Source of the DNA: Mucilaginibacter terrae
Lineage (GTDB): Bacteria; Bacteroidota; Bacteroidia; Sphingobacteriales; Sphingobacteriaceae
NCBI RefSeq assembly: GCF_031951985.1
Contig: NZ_JAVLVU010000001.1
Location: 2,542,001 to 2,606,000 of the forward strand
Reading direction: 5' to 3'
DNA: 64,000 nucleotides
A program made the translations under genes and the position numbers. Within the stretch, counting starts at the first letter, position 1. Each line of letters starts with the position of its first letter. This document shows positions 9,379 to 17,903 of the stretch, piece by piece. The notes beneath the pieces are model-generated. The model was not told where the DNA came from and ran no database searches. It was given only the letters and a program-made list of their open reading frames with translations.

Positions 9379-10119
9379 TTATCTTTTAGGTGGATTATTA
9401 GCCAATACAGCTATGCTGAAAGCAGCCGTATCGGTAACGGCGCGCCCAACAATACCGCGCGAGTAAAGAGTATACAAGCGACCATCCTGAATAGTCACGT
9501 TATTCAATTCGGCCAAACTTGAGGCTGAAGTATTTACCGGATATATCCTGAAATTATAATTACCGGGCGGCAGGGTTGCGTAACCCGAAATACCGGCAAA
9601 AGGTGTATTTTGGATAATACGTACCCCATTAGCCCATATATCATGTGCACCGGTATTACGTGCAGCGGTATTCACAAAGCGTATACGTCCACCTTTGCCA
9701 ATGGGCGGTAAGGAGGCTGTATCATCAACCGTAACAATAGATCGGCGAGTACCTTCAGACCGTAAACCTGTAAAAAACAATGAATAGCGGGTATTAGGCA
9801 AAAACTGTATGGTATCGCGGCTTAAAATACGGATGGAATCATCGGTGCGGGTAGTGCGTATTTGTAGCGGATATGCCGTAGTGGTTAAATAAAAATAAGT
9901 TGGCGTAGCGTTATACCTGTAAAACGAATTTACTTTAAGGTTATTAATATTCAGTTCAATAGGATACGCATCAGGACTTAAGTTTAATACCTGCAACTGC
10001 ACATCAGTACCAGACGGGGTCGACGTATCATTTTTGCCGCATGAGCTTAGCATCGGCAATATTAAAACCGCAAAATTTAAAGCAAATAAGAAATAAAATA
10101 TGCGCTTGCTGCTTTTCAT
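9379..10119 (-). CDS. DUF4397 lipoprotein
   Basis: 246 residues. A lipoprotein signal ends at LPMLSSCGKND (Cys about 27), followed by a Ser/Thr-rich linker and two immunoglobulin-like DUF4397 repeats. The motif QVLNLSPDAYPIELNINN opens the first repeat and IRFVNTAARNTGAHDIW the second. It is likely attached to the outer membrane; function unknown. It follows its paralog by two bases and is co-transcribed with it. Confidence 0.8.
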   Translation of the reverse strand: MKSSKRIFYFLFALNFAVLILPMLSSCGKNDTSTPSGTDVQLQVLNLSPDAYPIELNINNLKVNSFYRYNATPTYFYLTTTAYPLQIRTTRTDDSIRILSRDTIQFLPNTRYSLFFTGLRSEGTRRSIVTVDDTASLPPIGKGGRIRFVNTAARNTGAHDIWANGVRIIQNTPFAGISGYATLPPGNYNFRIYPVNTSASSLAELNNVTIQDGRLYTLYSRGIVGRAVTDTAAFSIAVLANNPPKR

Positions 10120-10121
10120 TT

Positions 10122-10805
10122 TTACTGATTTATTATTAATCCTACCCTAAAGTTATTTTGCCTGCCTTGGCTAAACAGGGTATAAATTCGCCCCTCGGTT
10201 AAGGTAACGTTTGATGTATAAAGTACATCGTTGGTATTCACTGGTGTAACTTTAAGCACCTTTTTACCATTACCAACGGCTATAAACTTACTAATGGCCT
10301 TAAACGAGTTGGTGGTAAAACGCAAGGTATCATTTAAATACACCCGCATATTTTTTACACTGGGCGATGCCTGTACAAACCTGAGCATGGCATTTTTACT
10401 GTCGCTCTCTAAGGTATCTTTGATCATGAATGCCGTGCTGCGGGTTAAGCCACCTATAAACAAGGAGTAGCGCACACCCGAGCCTACCGAATCTAACTTA
10501 ACAGGCAACGTAAAAAGAGTATCGGCATAATTATAGTTTTGGTTATCAAACAACCTCCTGAAGGCTATGGTAGTTTGCCCGATGTTTACCGACGTATACC
10601 CATTAGCACTCAACGGATATATACCTGTAACACTGTTTTGACGGGCACCGTTTATGTAGTAGTTAATAGCCGTATCGGTAACGGCATTAATTACGTTTAA
10701 ATTTACAGTTCCCGGAGTAGGTACAGGTGCATCATTTTTTACACAGGCAGCTAAGGCCAGCATAAAAGCAGCAAGCAAACAGGTTAAACGTAAATGCTTA
10801 GGCAT
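10122..10805 (-). CDS. DUF4397 lipoprotein
   Basis: 227 residues from the ATG at 10803-10805 (MPKHLRLT); a GTG two codons upstream is possible. The signal peptide ends at ALAACVKNDAPVP, a lipobox. The DUF4397 repeats show NVINAVTDTAINYYING and LRFVQASPSVKNMRVYLND. It is the first gene of a two-gene unit with the paralog at 9379-10119; with the pseudogene at 6859 it makes a family of three in 4 kb. Function unknown. Confidence 0.8.
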   Translation of the reverse strand: MPKHLRLTCLLAAFMLALAACVKNDAPVPTPGTVNLNVINAVTDTAINYYINGARQNSVTGIYPLSANGYTSVNIGQTTIAFRRLFDNQNYNYADTLFTLPVKLDSVGSGVRYSLFIGGLTRSTAFMIKDTLESDSKNAMLRFVQASPSVKNMRVYLNDTLRFTTNSFKAISKFIAVGNGKKVLKVTPVNTNDVLYTSNVTLTEGRIYTLFSQGRQNNFRVGLIINQ

Positions 10806-10856
10806 ATCCACGAGAATTATAACTACTTTTTTTGAGGATTGTTATAGGAGCTTAAC

Positions 10857-10887
10857 TAAAAAGTCCGGGCTTTTACAACCGGACTTT
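10857..10887 (-). terminator. Terminator downstream of dnaN
   Basis: A 9-bp stem (10860-10868 with 10879-10887) with a 10-base loop. The flanks carry A/T runs on both sides (AAAAA at 10858-10862, T-rich 10885-10893), so it may work in both directions. It lies about 30 bases beyond the dnaN stop codon. Confidence 0.75.
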
Positions 10888-10916
10888 ATTTTTTAGATCT
10901 ATAATAGGTTTAAAAC

Positions 10917-12041
10917 TTATGCATAGCTGTTAAGCATTACCGGCATAACCAACATCAGCACGTCCTCGTTTTCATCGCCACCTTGTGGTAACAATAAACC
11001 GGCACGGTTAGGGGTCGACATGTGTAAGGCCACTTCCTCGCTGCTCAGGTTTTTAAGCATCTCGATCAAGAAACGGGCATTAAAGCCAATTTCTAAATCA
11101 TCGCCCTCGTACTGGCAGCTCAAGCGCTCATGTGCTTCGTTCGAAAAATCAATATCTTCTGATGAAATATTCAGCTCACTGCCGCTAACTTTTAAACGCA
11201 CCTGATGGGTGGTTTTGTTGGCGTAAATAGCCACACGCTGCAATGAACCTAAAAACGACTGACGATCGATAGTCATGCGGTTAGGATTATTTTGCGGAAT
11301 AACGGCTTCGTAATCAGGGTAGCGCTCATCAATTAAACGGCACACCAAATTGATGTTGCCAAATTTAAAGAACGCGCTGGTATTGTTATACTCAACCGAA
11401 ACGTTAACATCATCAGATGGCAATGCCGATTTAAGCAGGTTCAACGCCTTTTTAGGCAAAATGAATGAGGTATTGCTGGCAGCCTGTGCATCTTTACGGC
11501 GGTAACGTACCAGTTTATGCGCATCTGTTGATACGAAGGTTAAGTACGAGGTTGACAGCTGGCAGTAAACGCCTGTCATGGCCGGGCGCAGCTCATCGTT
11601 ACTTACGGCAAATATGGTTTTGTTAATAGCCTCGGCTAAAACCGATGCCGGCAAATTTACCGACGATGCGTTTTCAACCACCGGAATTTTAGGGAAATCT
11701 TCACCGTTTTCGCCGCTTAGCTTGTATTTACCGTCGCCGGCACTAATTTCAATGGCAAAGGTTTTATCATCAACCGAAAAAGCAATAGGCTGCTCGGGTA
11801 ACGACTTTAAGGTATCCAGCAAAATACGCGATGGAATGGCAATACGGCCGTTCTCTTTAGCCTCAACAGACAATGAGGTGGTCATGCTGGTTTGCAAATC
11901 GGTAGCCGATATGGTTAGGTTGCCTTCCTTTATCTCAAATAAAAAGTTCTCCAATATAGGCAATACCGTGCTGTTGCTTAAAGCACCGCTTACGGCCTGC
12001 AATTGCTTCAGTAAAGTTAATGTGGAAACAATGAATCTCAT
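10917..12041 (-). CDS. dnaN: DNA polymerase III beta subunit (sliding clamp)
   Basis: 374 residues from the ATG at 12039-12041 (MRFIVSTLTLLKQLQAVSGA), the normal N terminus. Three clamp subdomains are present, and the C terminus VLMLVMPVMLNSYA has the usual MPMR-like ending with variations. The dimeric ring tethers polymerase III to DNA. It is not next to dnaA or gyrB here, as often in Bacteroidota. A good -7 box lies upstream inside the intergenic gap after gldFG. Confidence 0.97.
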   Translation of the reverse strand: MRFIVSTLTLLKQLQAVSGALSNSTVLPILENFLFEIKEGNLTISATDLQTSMTTSLSVEAKENGRIAIPSRILLDTLKSLPEQPIAFSVDDKTFAIEISAGDGKYKLSGENGEDFPKIPVVENASSVNLPASVLAEAINKTIFAVSNDELRPAMTGVYCQLSTSYLTFVSTDAHKLVRYRRKDAQAASNTSFILPKKALNLLKSALPSDDVNVSVEYNNTSAFFKFGNINLVCRLIDERYPDYEAVIPQNNPNRMTIDRQSFLGSLQRVAIYANKTTHQVRLKVSGSELNISSEDIDFSNEAHERLSCQYEGDDLEIGFNARFLIEMLKNLSSEEVALHMSTPNRAGLLLPQGGDENEDVLMLVMPVMLNSYA

Positions 12042-12060
12042 AAACAAGTATTAGTCAACC

Positions 12061-12068
12061 CAAAAGTA
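12061..12068 (-). promoter_or_regulatory. Candidate -7 box of dnaN
   Basis: The minus strand reads TACTTTTG, a full match to TAnnTTTG, 19 bases before the dnaN ATG. No TTTG or TTG is found at the right distance upstream, so only half the promoter is seen. Confidence 0.4.
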
Positions 12069-12075
12069 TGAAATT

Positions 12076-14472
12076 TTAACGGGCATACTTGCGTTTGCGA
12101 TACAAATGTTGAAAAATCGCAAATATTAACACCAGCCCAATCGGCACTATTGTATTTACAGCTTGCCAGTAAGTTTTTTCGTTCTTTAAACGGGCGCGGT
12201 TAAGTAGGCGTAACTTAATTTCTTTGTTGCGTAAAGTAATCAGCCCCGAATCATCGGTAAGATAATCGGCAATATTAAGGAGCAGGTTTTTGTTGCCAAA
12301 AGTTTGCTGGCTGTAACGGTCATACCCTAAGGGGAACGGTGATCCATCAGCACTTACCTGATTTTTTAAGATGTCGCCATCGCTCAGCACAATCATTTTG
12401 GCGGGTTTACTGCGGGCTAAAACTCCAATATGTTCGTTCATGCCCTCGGGTACGGGGCGGTTTACAAAGTTTGAGGCAAAGCTACCCTCTAACAACGCAC
12501 CTGCAATTTTAGGCTGGCTTTGAAACTCTTTCGGGTTGGGCTCCTGCTCCAGCGCTTGTAACGATAACGCATGCGGCGCAGTGATTTTTTTATTGTAGGG
12601 CGACGAAGTAAACAACACGGTTTGCTGCAAGTCTTTTACCGGCAACAAATCAATAGTGCTGGCGAATTCGCTGCTTATGCCTTCGAGATTTTTAACTACC
12701 GGATGCTTACCCAGTGGTATAAATACCGGGTAAAACAGCCAGGGCAGCATTTGTATTTGCGCCTGCCCGCCCACATTACCAGTGCTTACCGGTATTTGCG
12801 AGCAGTTTAAATCGGCAATTAAATCATAATTAATACGTACGCCGTAACGGAACAACTGATCGTCGAGGTTTAATTGTTTGGGAAACGCCAATTGTTCGCC
12901 GCCGTGCCCGCGCAGGCTGTCCAGCTCGGCGCTTACCTGGTCAATAGCCCAAAGTATGTTGCCGCCGCGCATGAGATATTGGTCTATTTTAAATTTTTCT
13001 AACTCAGTGAACGCTTTCTCGGGTTTAGGCACCACGAGCAGTTTCATGGTTTGCAGCGTTGCAAACGGTATAGTTTGTAAATTAATACGGCCCACGTCAA
13101 ACCCATCGTTCAGGCTTTTCATGGCATCGTTCAGTTGCAGGTCGTTCAATTCATTATGCCCATCGGTAAATCCAACGCGGGGACGGCCGCCCGAAACCGC
13201 TTTTTTTATAGCTGACGCAAAGGCATACTCTAAATTTTGGATGGAGTTATTAAGCACTTCATCGGGAGATAAGCCAATGCGGGTTTGCAGCAGCTTTACC
13301 CCTATTTGCCTGTCTCCAGCACTCACCAACGCTGCCGGGAAAATGATTTTTTGCGACACCCCGTTATCCGTTTTCACACTCAGGTTAGTAGGCTCTACAC
13401 CTTTCGATTGCATATCCTGAATAGTTTGCTCCTGTTCCTGCTCGTTTAAGCCATCTAAGGGGTTTACAAATTCAAACTGCAGGCGGCGGTGCCCGTAAGC
13501 CTGTAAATCACTCAGCATATCGCGGGTGGCTTGCTGCAGGCGCTTCATACCGCCGGGCAGATCTTTACCTTGCAGGTACACCGTTACCTTAACCGGCTGC
13601 GGCAAAGTATCCATCACGTTGCGGCTAACGTTGGATAGCGTAAATCGTTTCTCTTTGGTAAAATCGAACCGGGTAAAAGTTAGCGCAGATAATATTACAA
13701 TAACCACCAGCACACCTGCCATAACCGGCAAAGCAGTATATTTTATTTGTTTTTGACGCTGGCGACTAACCACCAACAAGGTTAGTGCAATAAAAAACCC
13801 CGATAGTACCAGGAAGTACACTAAATCGCGCGTATCCAGCACCCCCCTGCTTACCGACTCATAATGGCGTGTGATACCTAAACTCTGTATATCCCAGTTT
13901 TGTAGCGATAATAATTGGCTCAGCGAATCGAAACCATTGTAAATAAAAAAGCTAATAAAAACGGCTATAGTAAAGGCAATAATTTGATTTTTGCTAACCG
14001 ATGAGGCAAACAGGCCGACAGCCACAAACACTGCTCCTAATAAGAACAATCCTATATAGGAACCAATTACCGCCCCTGCATCTAAATTACCTTGCGGGTT
14101 ACCCAACACCCAAACCGAGTAAGCGTACAACAAGGTGGGAAGTAAAGCAAATAGCACCAGCAGTAAGCACGCCAGGTATTTACCTATTACAATTTGCCAA
14201 TCGGTAAGCGGCCGGGTGGCTAATAGCTCCAGTGTACCTTCGCGGCGCTCCTCGGCCAACGAGCGCATAGTAATAGCCGGAATGAGGAACATGAACAGGT
14301 AAGGTGCCGTGTTAAACAAGCCTTCTAACCCGGCATAGCCATACTCTAATATGCTCGACTCGGGGAACACCCATAAAAACAAACCCAGCACCAACAAAAA
14401 CACCCCTATGGTTACATAAGCAACCAATGAACTGAGGTAAGAAGTAATTTCTTTTTTTAGGATGCTGAGCAT
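12076..14472 (-). CDS. GldF-GldG fusion, Gld ABC transporter permease/auxiliary protein
   Basis: 798 residues. Residues 1 to about 240 are a six-helix ABC-2 type permease like GldF (MLSILKKEITSYLSSLVAYV; ITMRSLAEERREGTLELLA). After a seventh helix (about 247-265) comes the GldG-type periplasmic domain (FTKEKRFTLSNVSRNVMDTL; GFTDGHNEL). A C-terminal membrane anchor (TIVPIGLVLIFAIFQHLY) and basic tail end it. In Flavobacterium johnsoniae gldF and gldG are separate genes; here they are one. The ATPase partner gldA lies 2.6 kb upstream. In many Bacteroidota this transporter is kept without gliding, so motility cannot be concluded. Confidence 0.85.
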   Translation of the reverse strand: MLSILKKEITSYLSSLVAYVTIGVFLLVLGLFLWVFPESSILEYGYAGLEGLFNTAPYLFMFLIPAITMRSLAEERREGTLELLATRPLTDWQIVIGKYLACLLLVLFALLPTLLYAYSVWVLGNPQGNLDAGAVIGSYIGLFLLGAVFVAVGLFASSVSKNQIIAFTIAVFISFFIYNGFDSLSQLLSLQNWDIQSLGITRHYESVSRGVLDTRDLVYFLVLSGFFIALTLLVVSRQRQKQIKYTALPVMAGVLVVIVILSALTFTRFDFTKEKRFTLSNVSRNVMDTLPQPVKVTVYLQGKDLPGGMKRLQQATRDMLSDLQAYGHRRLQFEFVNPLDGLNEQEQEQTIQDMQSKGVEPTNLSVKTDNGVSQKIIFPAALVSAGDRQIGVKLLQTRIGLSPDEVLNNSIQNLEYAFASAIKKAVSGGRPRVGFTDGHNELNDLQLNDAMKSLNDGFDVGRINLQTIPFATLQTMKLLVVPKPEKAFTELEKFKIDQYLMRGGNILWAIDQVSAELDSLRGHGGEQLAFPKQLNLDDQLFRYGVRINYDLIADLNCSQIPVSTGNVGGQAQIQMLPWLFYPVFIPLGKHPVVKNLEGISSEFASTIDLLPVKDLQQTVLFTSSPYNKKITAPHALSLQALEQEPNPKEFQSQPKIAGALLEGSFASNFVNRPVPEGMNEHIGVLARSKPAKMIVLSDGDILKNQVSADGSPFPLGYDRYSQQTFGNKNLLLNIADYLTDDSGLITLRNKEIKLRLLNRARLKNEKTYWQAVNTIVPIGLVLIFAIFQHLYRKRKYAR

Positions 14473-14520
14473 ATAGTTGTAAAAGTATGGAAAGGTTAAA
14501 CTTGTTTAAAAAATTTTAGA

Positions 14521-14609
14521 GCCCCTCCTAAATCCTCCCCGGGAGGGAGGACTTTTATTTTATCAAATTAATTAATACCCCCTCCCTCCCGGGGAGGGCC
14601 GGGGTGGGG
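14521..14609. repeat. Two GC-rich palindromic repeats side by side
   Basis: Copy one (14521-14557) has the flanks CCCCTCCTAAATCC and AGGACTTTTA around CCCGGGAGGG. Copy two (14578-14609) reads CCCTCCCGGGGAGGG then CGGGGTGGGG. Copy one shares both flanks, but not the centre, with the copy at 61235-61278, so the family is modular. The repeat abuts the stop codon of the next gene. Confidence 0.75.
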
Positions 14610-14612
14610 CCA

Positions 14613-15140
14613 TTAAAACCCAAACCTATACGCCACCCTTATGGCAAACTGCTGTAAACGGTTTTGTGACCAGTCTTCGAAACGTAAACCAATATCGATC
14701 ATGTTTGATTTGCTGCCATTCATGGGCAATAAAAATCCGGTACCTAATGAATATGCAAACAAGTTGCTGTTACTCCCGCCGCTGTTATTGGCATTGCTTA
14801 ATACGGCGCCCACTTCTCCCTGCAAGTACAAACGGGTATCGGCATAATACTTAACGCCTGCCTTCAGCGGTATAAAGCTATCGGCATCGGGTTTACGGTA
14901 ACCATTAAAAGCAAAGTTTTTATAACTGAACTTATGATACCCCCCGGTAACCACTACTGCCAGCTTGCCCGATACCGGCACCTCGGCATTGGCCGATGCC
15001 CCGTAACCTATGTTGTACCCGCTTCGTTGCGGAATATTCAATTCAGGACCGATGCTTATGGCCTTTGTAATGCTCTGTTGGGCATAAATAGTTTGGGCTG
15101 TAAGCGTCAATACAGCAATCAATAGATAGTATTTTTTCAT
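14613..15140 (-). CDS. Outer-membrane beta-barrel protein
   Basis: 175 residues with a signal peptide (MKKYYLLIAVLTLTAQTIYAQQ). Alternating hydrophobic strands, a porin-like glycine content and a terminal aromatic (AIRVAYRFGF) point to a small 8-stranded OmpW/OmpA-like barrel. It resembles the frameshifted gene at 16539-17088 (shared pattern PVSGKLAVVVTGGYH, FIPLKAGVKYY and GLRFEDWSQN). Function unknown. Convergent or divergent neighbours are further barrel proteins. Confidence 0.75.
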   Translation of the reverse strand: MKKYYLLIAVLTLTAQTIYAQQSITKAISIGPELNIPQRSGYNIGYGASANAEVPVSGKLAVVVTGGYHKFSYKNFAFNGYRKPDADSFIPLKAGVKYYADTRLYLQGEVGAVLSNANNSGGSNSNLFAYSLGTGFLLPMNGSKSNMIDIGLRFEDWSQNRLQQFAIRVAYRFGF

Positions 15141-15284
15141 GCAGAAATATTAGAAACAAATGCGATGGTAAAATAAGCTATAAGTTATCAAAACCAAAAA
15201 CACCATATTTTGTAATTATGAAAATGCGCCAAAAGGCTGCATTACAACTTTTGCATTTAAAAACACAATTATTCTAATTTGCTT

Positions 15285-15743
15285 ATGAAAAAAACATTTT
15301 TACTATTTGCCATTGCCTTAACATTTAGCGCAACCAAAACATTTGCTCAAAATTACAATACAGCATTAGGTGTAGGGGTTGATTTTGGCACCGGTACTAC
15401 ACTGGTTGGTCCCAGCATCAAACATTTTTTCAGCCGCAATGACGCAATACAGGCCGATGTGCTATTTAGCAAAGGCTATACATGGATAGGTGCTTATTAT
15501 GAATACCAGGAATCATTCAGGTATGCAAAACAGTTACAGTGGTATCTGGGCCTGGGCCCGCAGGTGGCTTTAACTGATGATCGCTCGGTATGGTTTTTAC
15601 GCCCAACAGCGGGGCTTGACTACAAAGTAGCGGGTGCACCAATCAGTTTGGCAATCGACTGGCGTCCGAGAGTGCGGTTAAGTGATGGTGGCTCGAATTT
15701 TCAGGCTGGGCGGTTTGGTTTTGGTTTCCGATTTGCCTTTTAA
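15285..15743 (+). CDS. Small outer-membrane beta-barrel protein (paralog A)
   Basis: 152 residues from the ATG at 15285 with a signal peptide (MKKTFLLFAIALTFSATKTFAQ). The barrel pattern ends with GFGFRFAF. It is clearly paralogous to the next gene: both share TLVGPSIKHF, LGLGPQV and RPxAGLDYKV in the same order. Function unknown; a tandem duplication in the same direction is likely. Confidence 0.75.
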   Translation: MKKTFLLFAIALTFSATKTFAQNYNTALGVGVDFGTGTTLVGPSIKHFFSRNDAIQADVLFSKGYTWIGAYYEYQESFRYAKQLQWYLGLGPQVALTDDRSVWFLRPTAGLDYKVAGAPISLAIDWRPRVRLSDGGSNFQAGRFGFGFRFAF

Positions 15744-15984
15744 AAGGCAAATTATTCAATAACTATACAAAATATGTATAGTACTGTGGGCAATTTCAAA
15801 AAAAAGTGTCCAACGACAAGCGCAATCAGGCATGTAATTTTCAGGTATTATTACAAACTACACAGTACTGAAATTCAGGTATAATTCATATAAAAAAGGC
15901 CAATTGTCATATCAATATCAGCAAATGGCATAGTAGTTGCCACCGGCTAACAAATTTTAAATACTTACACATTTATCTATTTTT

Positions 15985-16452
15985 ATGAAGAAATTTATCC
16001 TATTGGCTGCATTAACAGCCTTATTTGCCACAACAAGCACTTATGCACAAAGAGGATCGGGTTATACTACCGCTTTAGGGTTAGGCATTGATTTTGGAGA
16101 TGGAGCTACTTTGGTTGGGCCAAGTATTAAGCACTTCTTAGCGCCACATGATGCCTTACAAGGAGATGTGCTTTTTGGTGGCAACGGCACTTGGATTGGT
16201 GCCTCATATAATTATCACCAATCATTTAGAGAAGCCCCTGAACTGAAATGGTATATTGGTTTAGGACCTCAGGTTGGTATTGGAGATAATAACTCTTTAT
16301 GGTATTTACGTCCAGCTGCAGGTTTAGATTACAAAGTGAAATCAGCACCAATTAGCTTAGTATTTGATTGGCGCCCAATGATTGGCTTGAGTGATTTTGC
16401 AGGTAACTCTGCAGCCCGTTTTGGTTTGGGTTTCCGTTACACTTTCCAATAA
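15985..16452 (+). CDS. Small outer-membrane beta-barrel protein (paralog B)
   Basis: 155 residues; signal peptide MKKFILLAALTALFATTSTYAQ, final strand RFGLGFRYTF. Over most of its length it matches paralog A. It differs in codon use: many A/T-ending, uniform codons (GGT, GCA, TTA), which often marks strong expression in these genomes. A good terminator follows. A 241-base gap without other signals separates it from paralog A. Confidence 0.78.
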   Translation: MKKFILLAALTALFATTSTYAQRGSGYTTALGLGIDFGDGATLVGPSIKHFLAPHDALQGDVLFGGNGTWIGASYNYHQSFREAPELKWYIGLGPQVGIGDNNSLWYLRPAAGLDYKVKSAPISLVFDWRPMIGLSDFAGNSAARFGLGFRYTFQ

Positions 16453-16487
16453 TAACAAAATACATCAATCATCTACCTATAAATACA

Positions 16488-16521
16488 AATCCCCGCCTGT
16501 TTAACAAAGCGGGGATTTTTT
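16488..16521 (+). terminator. Terminator of beta-barrel paralog B
   Basis: A 9-bp stem AATCCCCGC (16488-16496) pairs with 16509-16517 across a 12-base loop, followed by T5-6. It lies 36 bases after the stop codon. Confidence 0.8.
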
Positions 16522-16538
16522 GTTACTTATTGTAAAAA

Positions 16539-17088
16539 TTACAATCCGAATTTATAAGCAAAGCGGAAACCTACCATGCCTACATTGCCACCATCCTGCG
16601 ACCATCCTTCGTAGCGGGCACCAAAATCAATATCGTGCTTATCGCTCACCGGGAAAGAAAAGCCTAAACCCGGAGCATAAATAAAGGCAGTACCGGTACT
16701 GTTGTTAGTACCAAAACGGGCACCCAGTTCACCCTCGGCATAAAAGTTTTCACCCAGGAAGAACTTGCCACCTGCTTTAACCGGTATAAAACCATCGTAA
16801 GTATCAATACCAAAAGCCTTACGTGCAGCTTTGTTGGCATCTTTTGCATAAAAGCTGGTATAGCCGGCTGTTAATGTAAAATTAACGCCCGATGCTACCG
16901 GAATTTCGGCTTTACCATTACCGCCAAAGCCAATTGAGTAAGCATTCTTCCAATCGCCCACGGGTAAACCAAAATCAACGCCAACGCTCAATTTAGCACC
17001 CGATGATGTTGACGACGATTTGCTTTTGTGCAAAAGTGCCACTAAATAATGCAGCCACTGCTGCTGCGGTTAAGAATAGTTTTTTCAT
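16539..17088 (-). pseudogene. Outer-membrane beta-barrel gene with frameshift after the signal peptide
   Basis: The ATG at 17086-17088 opens a good signal peptide (MKKLFLTAAAVAALFSGTFAQ), but the frame then diverges from the mature protein, which reads SKSSSTSSGAKLSVGVDFGL to a barrel ending GFRFAYKFGL at 16539. Removing one A from the AAAA run at about 17031-17034 (minus strand) joins the two parts as TFAQ-SKSSS. So it is one base from being intact. The mature part has a serine-rich linker, then eight-strand-like barrel sequence related to the 14613-15140 gene. It could be a real mutation or an assembly error. Confidence 0.75.
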
Positions 17089-17120
17089 AGAAATAAATGT
17101 TAATGAATATAAGTTGAGTA

Positions 17121-17825
17121 TTAATTGGTAAGCGATATAAAAATATTTTCGAGGCTTTGCCCGTTATGCGCCTGTTTTATACCCTGCAAAGTATCATCGG
17201 CCACTATATTACCTTTATTTATGATGACTACCCGGTTGCAGGTAGCTTCTACCTCCTGCATAATATGTGTTGATAATATAACGGTTTTGGTAGCGCCCAA
17301 ATCACGAATGAGCTGCCGGATGCCGATAAGCTGATTAGGATCGAGGCCTGAAGTAGGTTCATCCAGAATTAGCACCTCGGGATTGTGTAATATAGCCTGT
17401 GCTATACCTACACGCTGTTTATAACCTTTGGATAGCTGGCTTATTTTTTTGTGCTGCTCAGGCGTTAAACCGGTTTGCTCAATTACTTCGGCAATACGTT
17501 GAGCAGGATTATGTATACCATGAATGCTTGCTACAAAGCCCAGGGCTTCCTTAACGTACATATCCATATATAAGGGGTTACTTTCGGGCAGGTAGCCTAT
17601 GCGGCTTTTTACCTGTAGCGATTGCTTTACCGTATCAAACCCGCAAACCATAGCAGAACCTTCGGTTTGCGGAATAAAACCGGTAAGCATTTTCATGGTG
17701 GTTGATTTACCTGCACCATTTGGCCCCAAAAAGCCCAGTACGCCTGGCCCGGCATTAAAGCTGATGCCGTTAACTGCTGTTTGCACACCGTAAACCTTAG
17801 TTAACCCGTTAACCGAAATACTCAT
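17121..17825 (-). CDS. gldA: Gld ABC transporter ATP-binding protein
   Basis: 234 residues. Walker A is GPNGAGKST (residues 34-42), the signature is LSKGYKQRVGIAQA and Walker B is VLILDEPTSGLDP, followed by the switch His in LSTHIMQE. The start MSISVNGLTKVYGVQTAVNG matches GldA N termini. It should energise the GldFG permease coded at 12076-14472 on the same strand. It is separated from gldFG by four beta-barrel genes, two on the opposite strand, so the two are not one operon. Confidence 0.85.
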   Translation of the reverse strand: MSISVNGLTKVYGVQTAVNGISFNAGPGVLGFLGPNGAGKSTTMKMLTGFIPQTEGSAMVCGFDTVKQSLQVKSRIGYLPESNPLYMDMYVKEALGFVASIHGIHNPAQRIAEVIEQTGLTPEQHKKISQLSKGYKQRVGIAQAILHNPEVLILDEPTSGLDPNQLIGIRQLIRDLGATKTVILSTHIMQEVEATCNRVVIINKGNIVADDTLQGIKQAHNGQSLENIFISLTN

Positions 17826-17903
17826 AGCCGGTAAAATTATAAGATTAAGCTGTTAGTGCATAACAGTAATGGATGCACTAAGTTTTACAGCACATGAAAG
17901 CGC

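Noticed and set aside
12878..13420. 180-codon open frame opposite gldFG
   Set aside because: Serine/cysteine-rich shadow of a long real gene; no start context or homology by eye.
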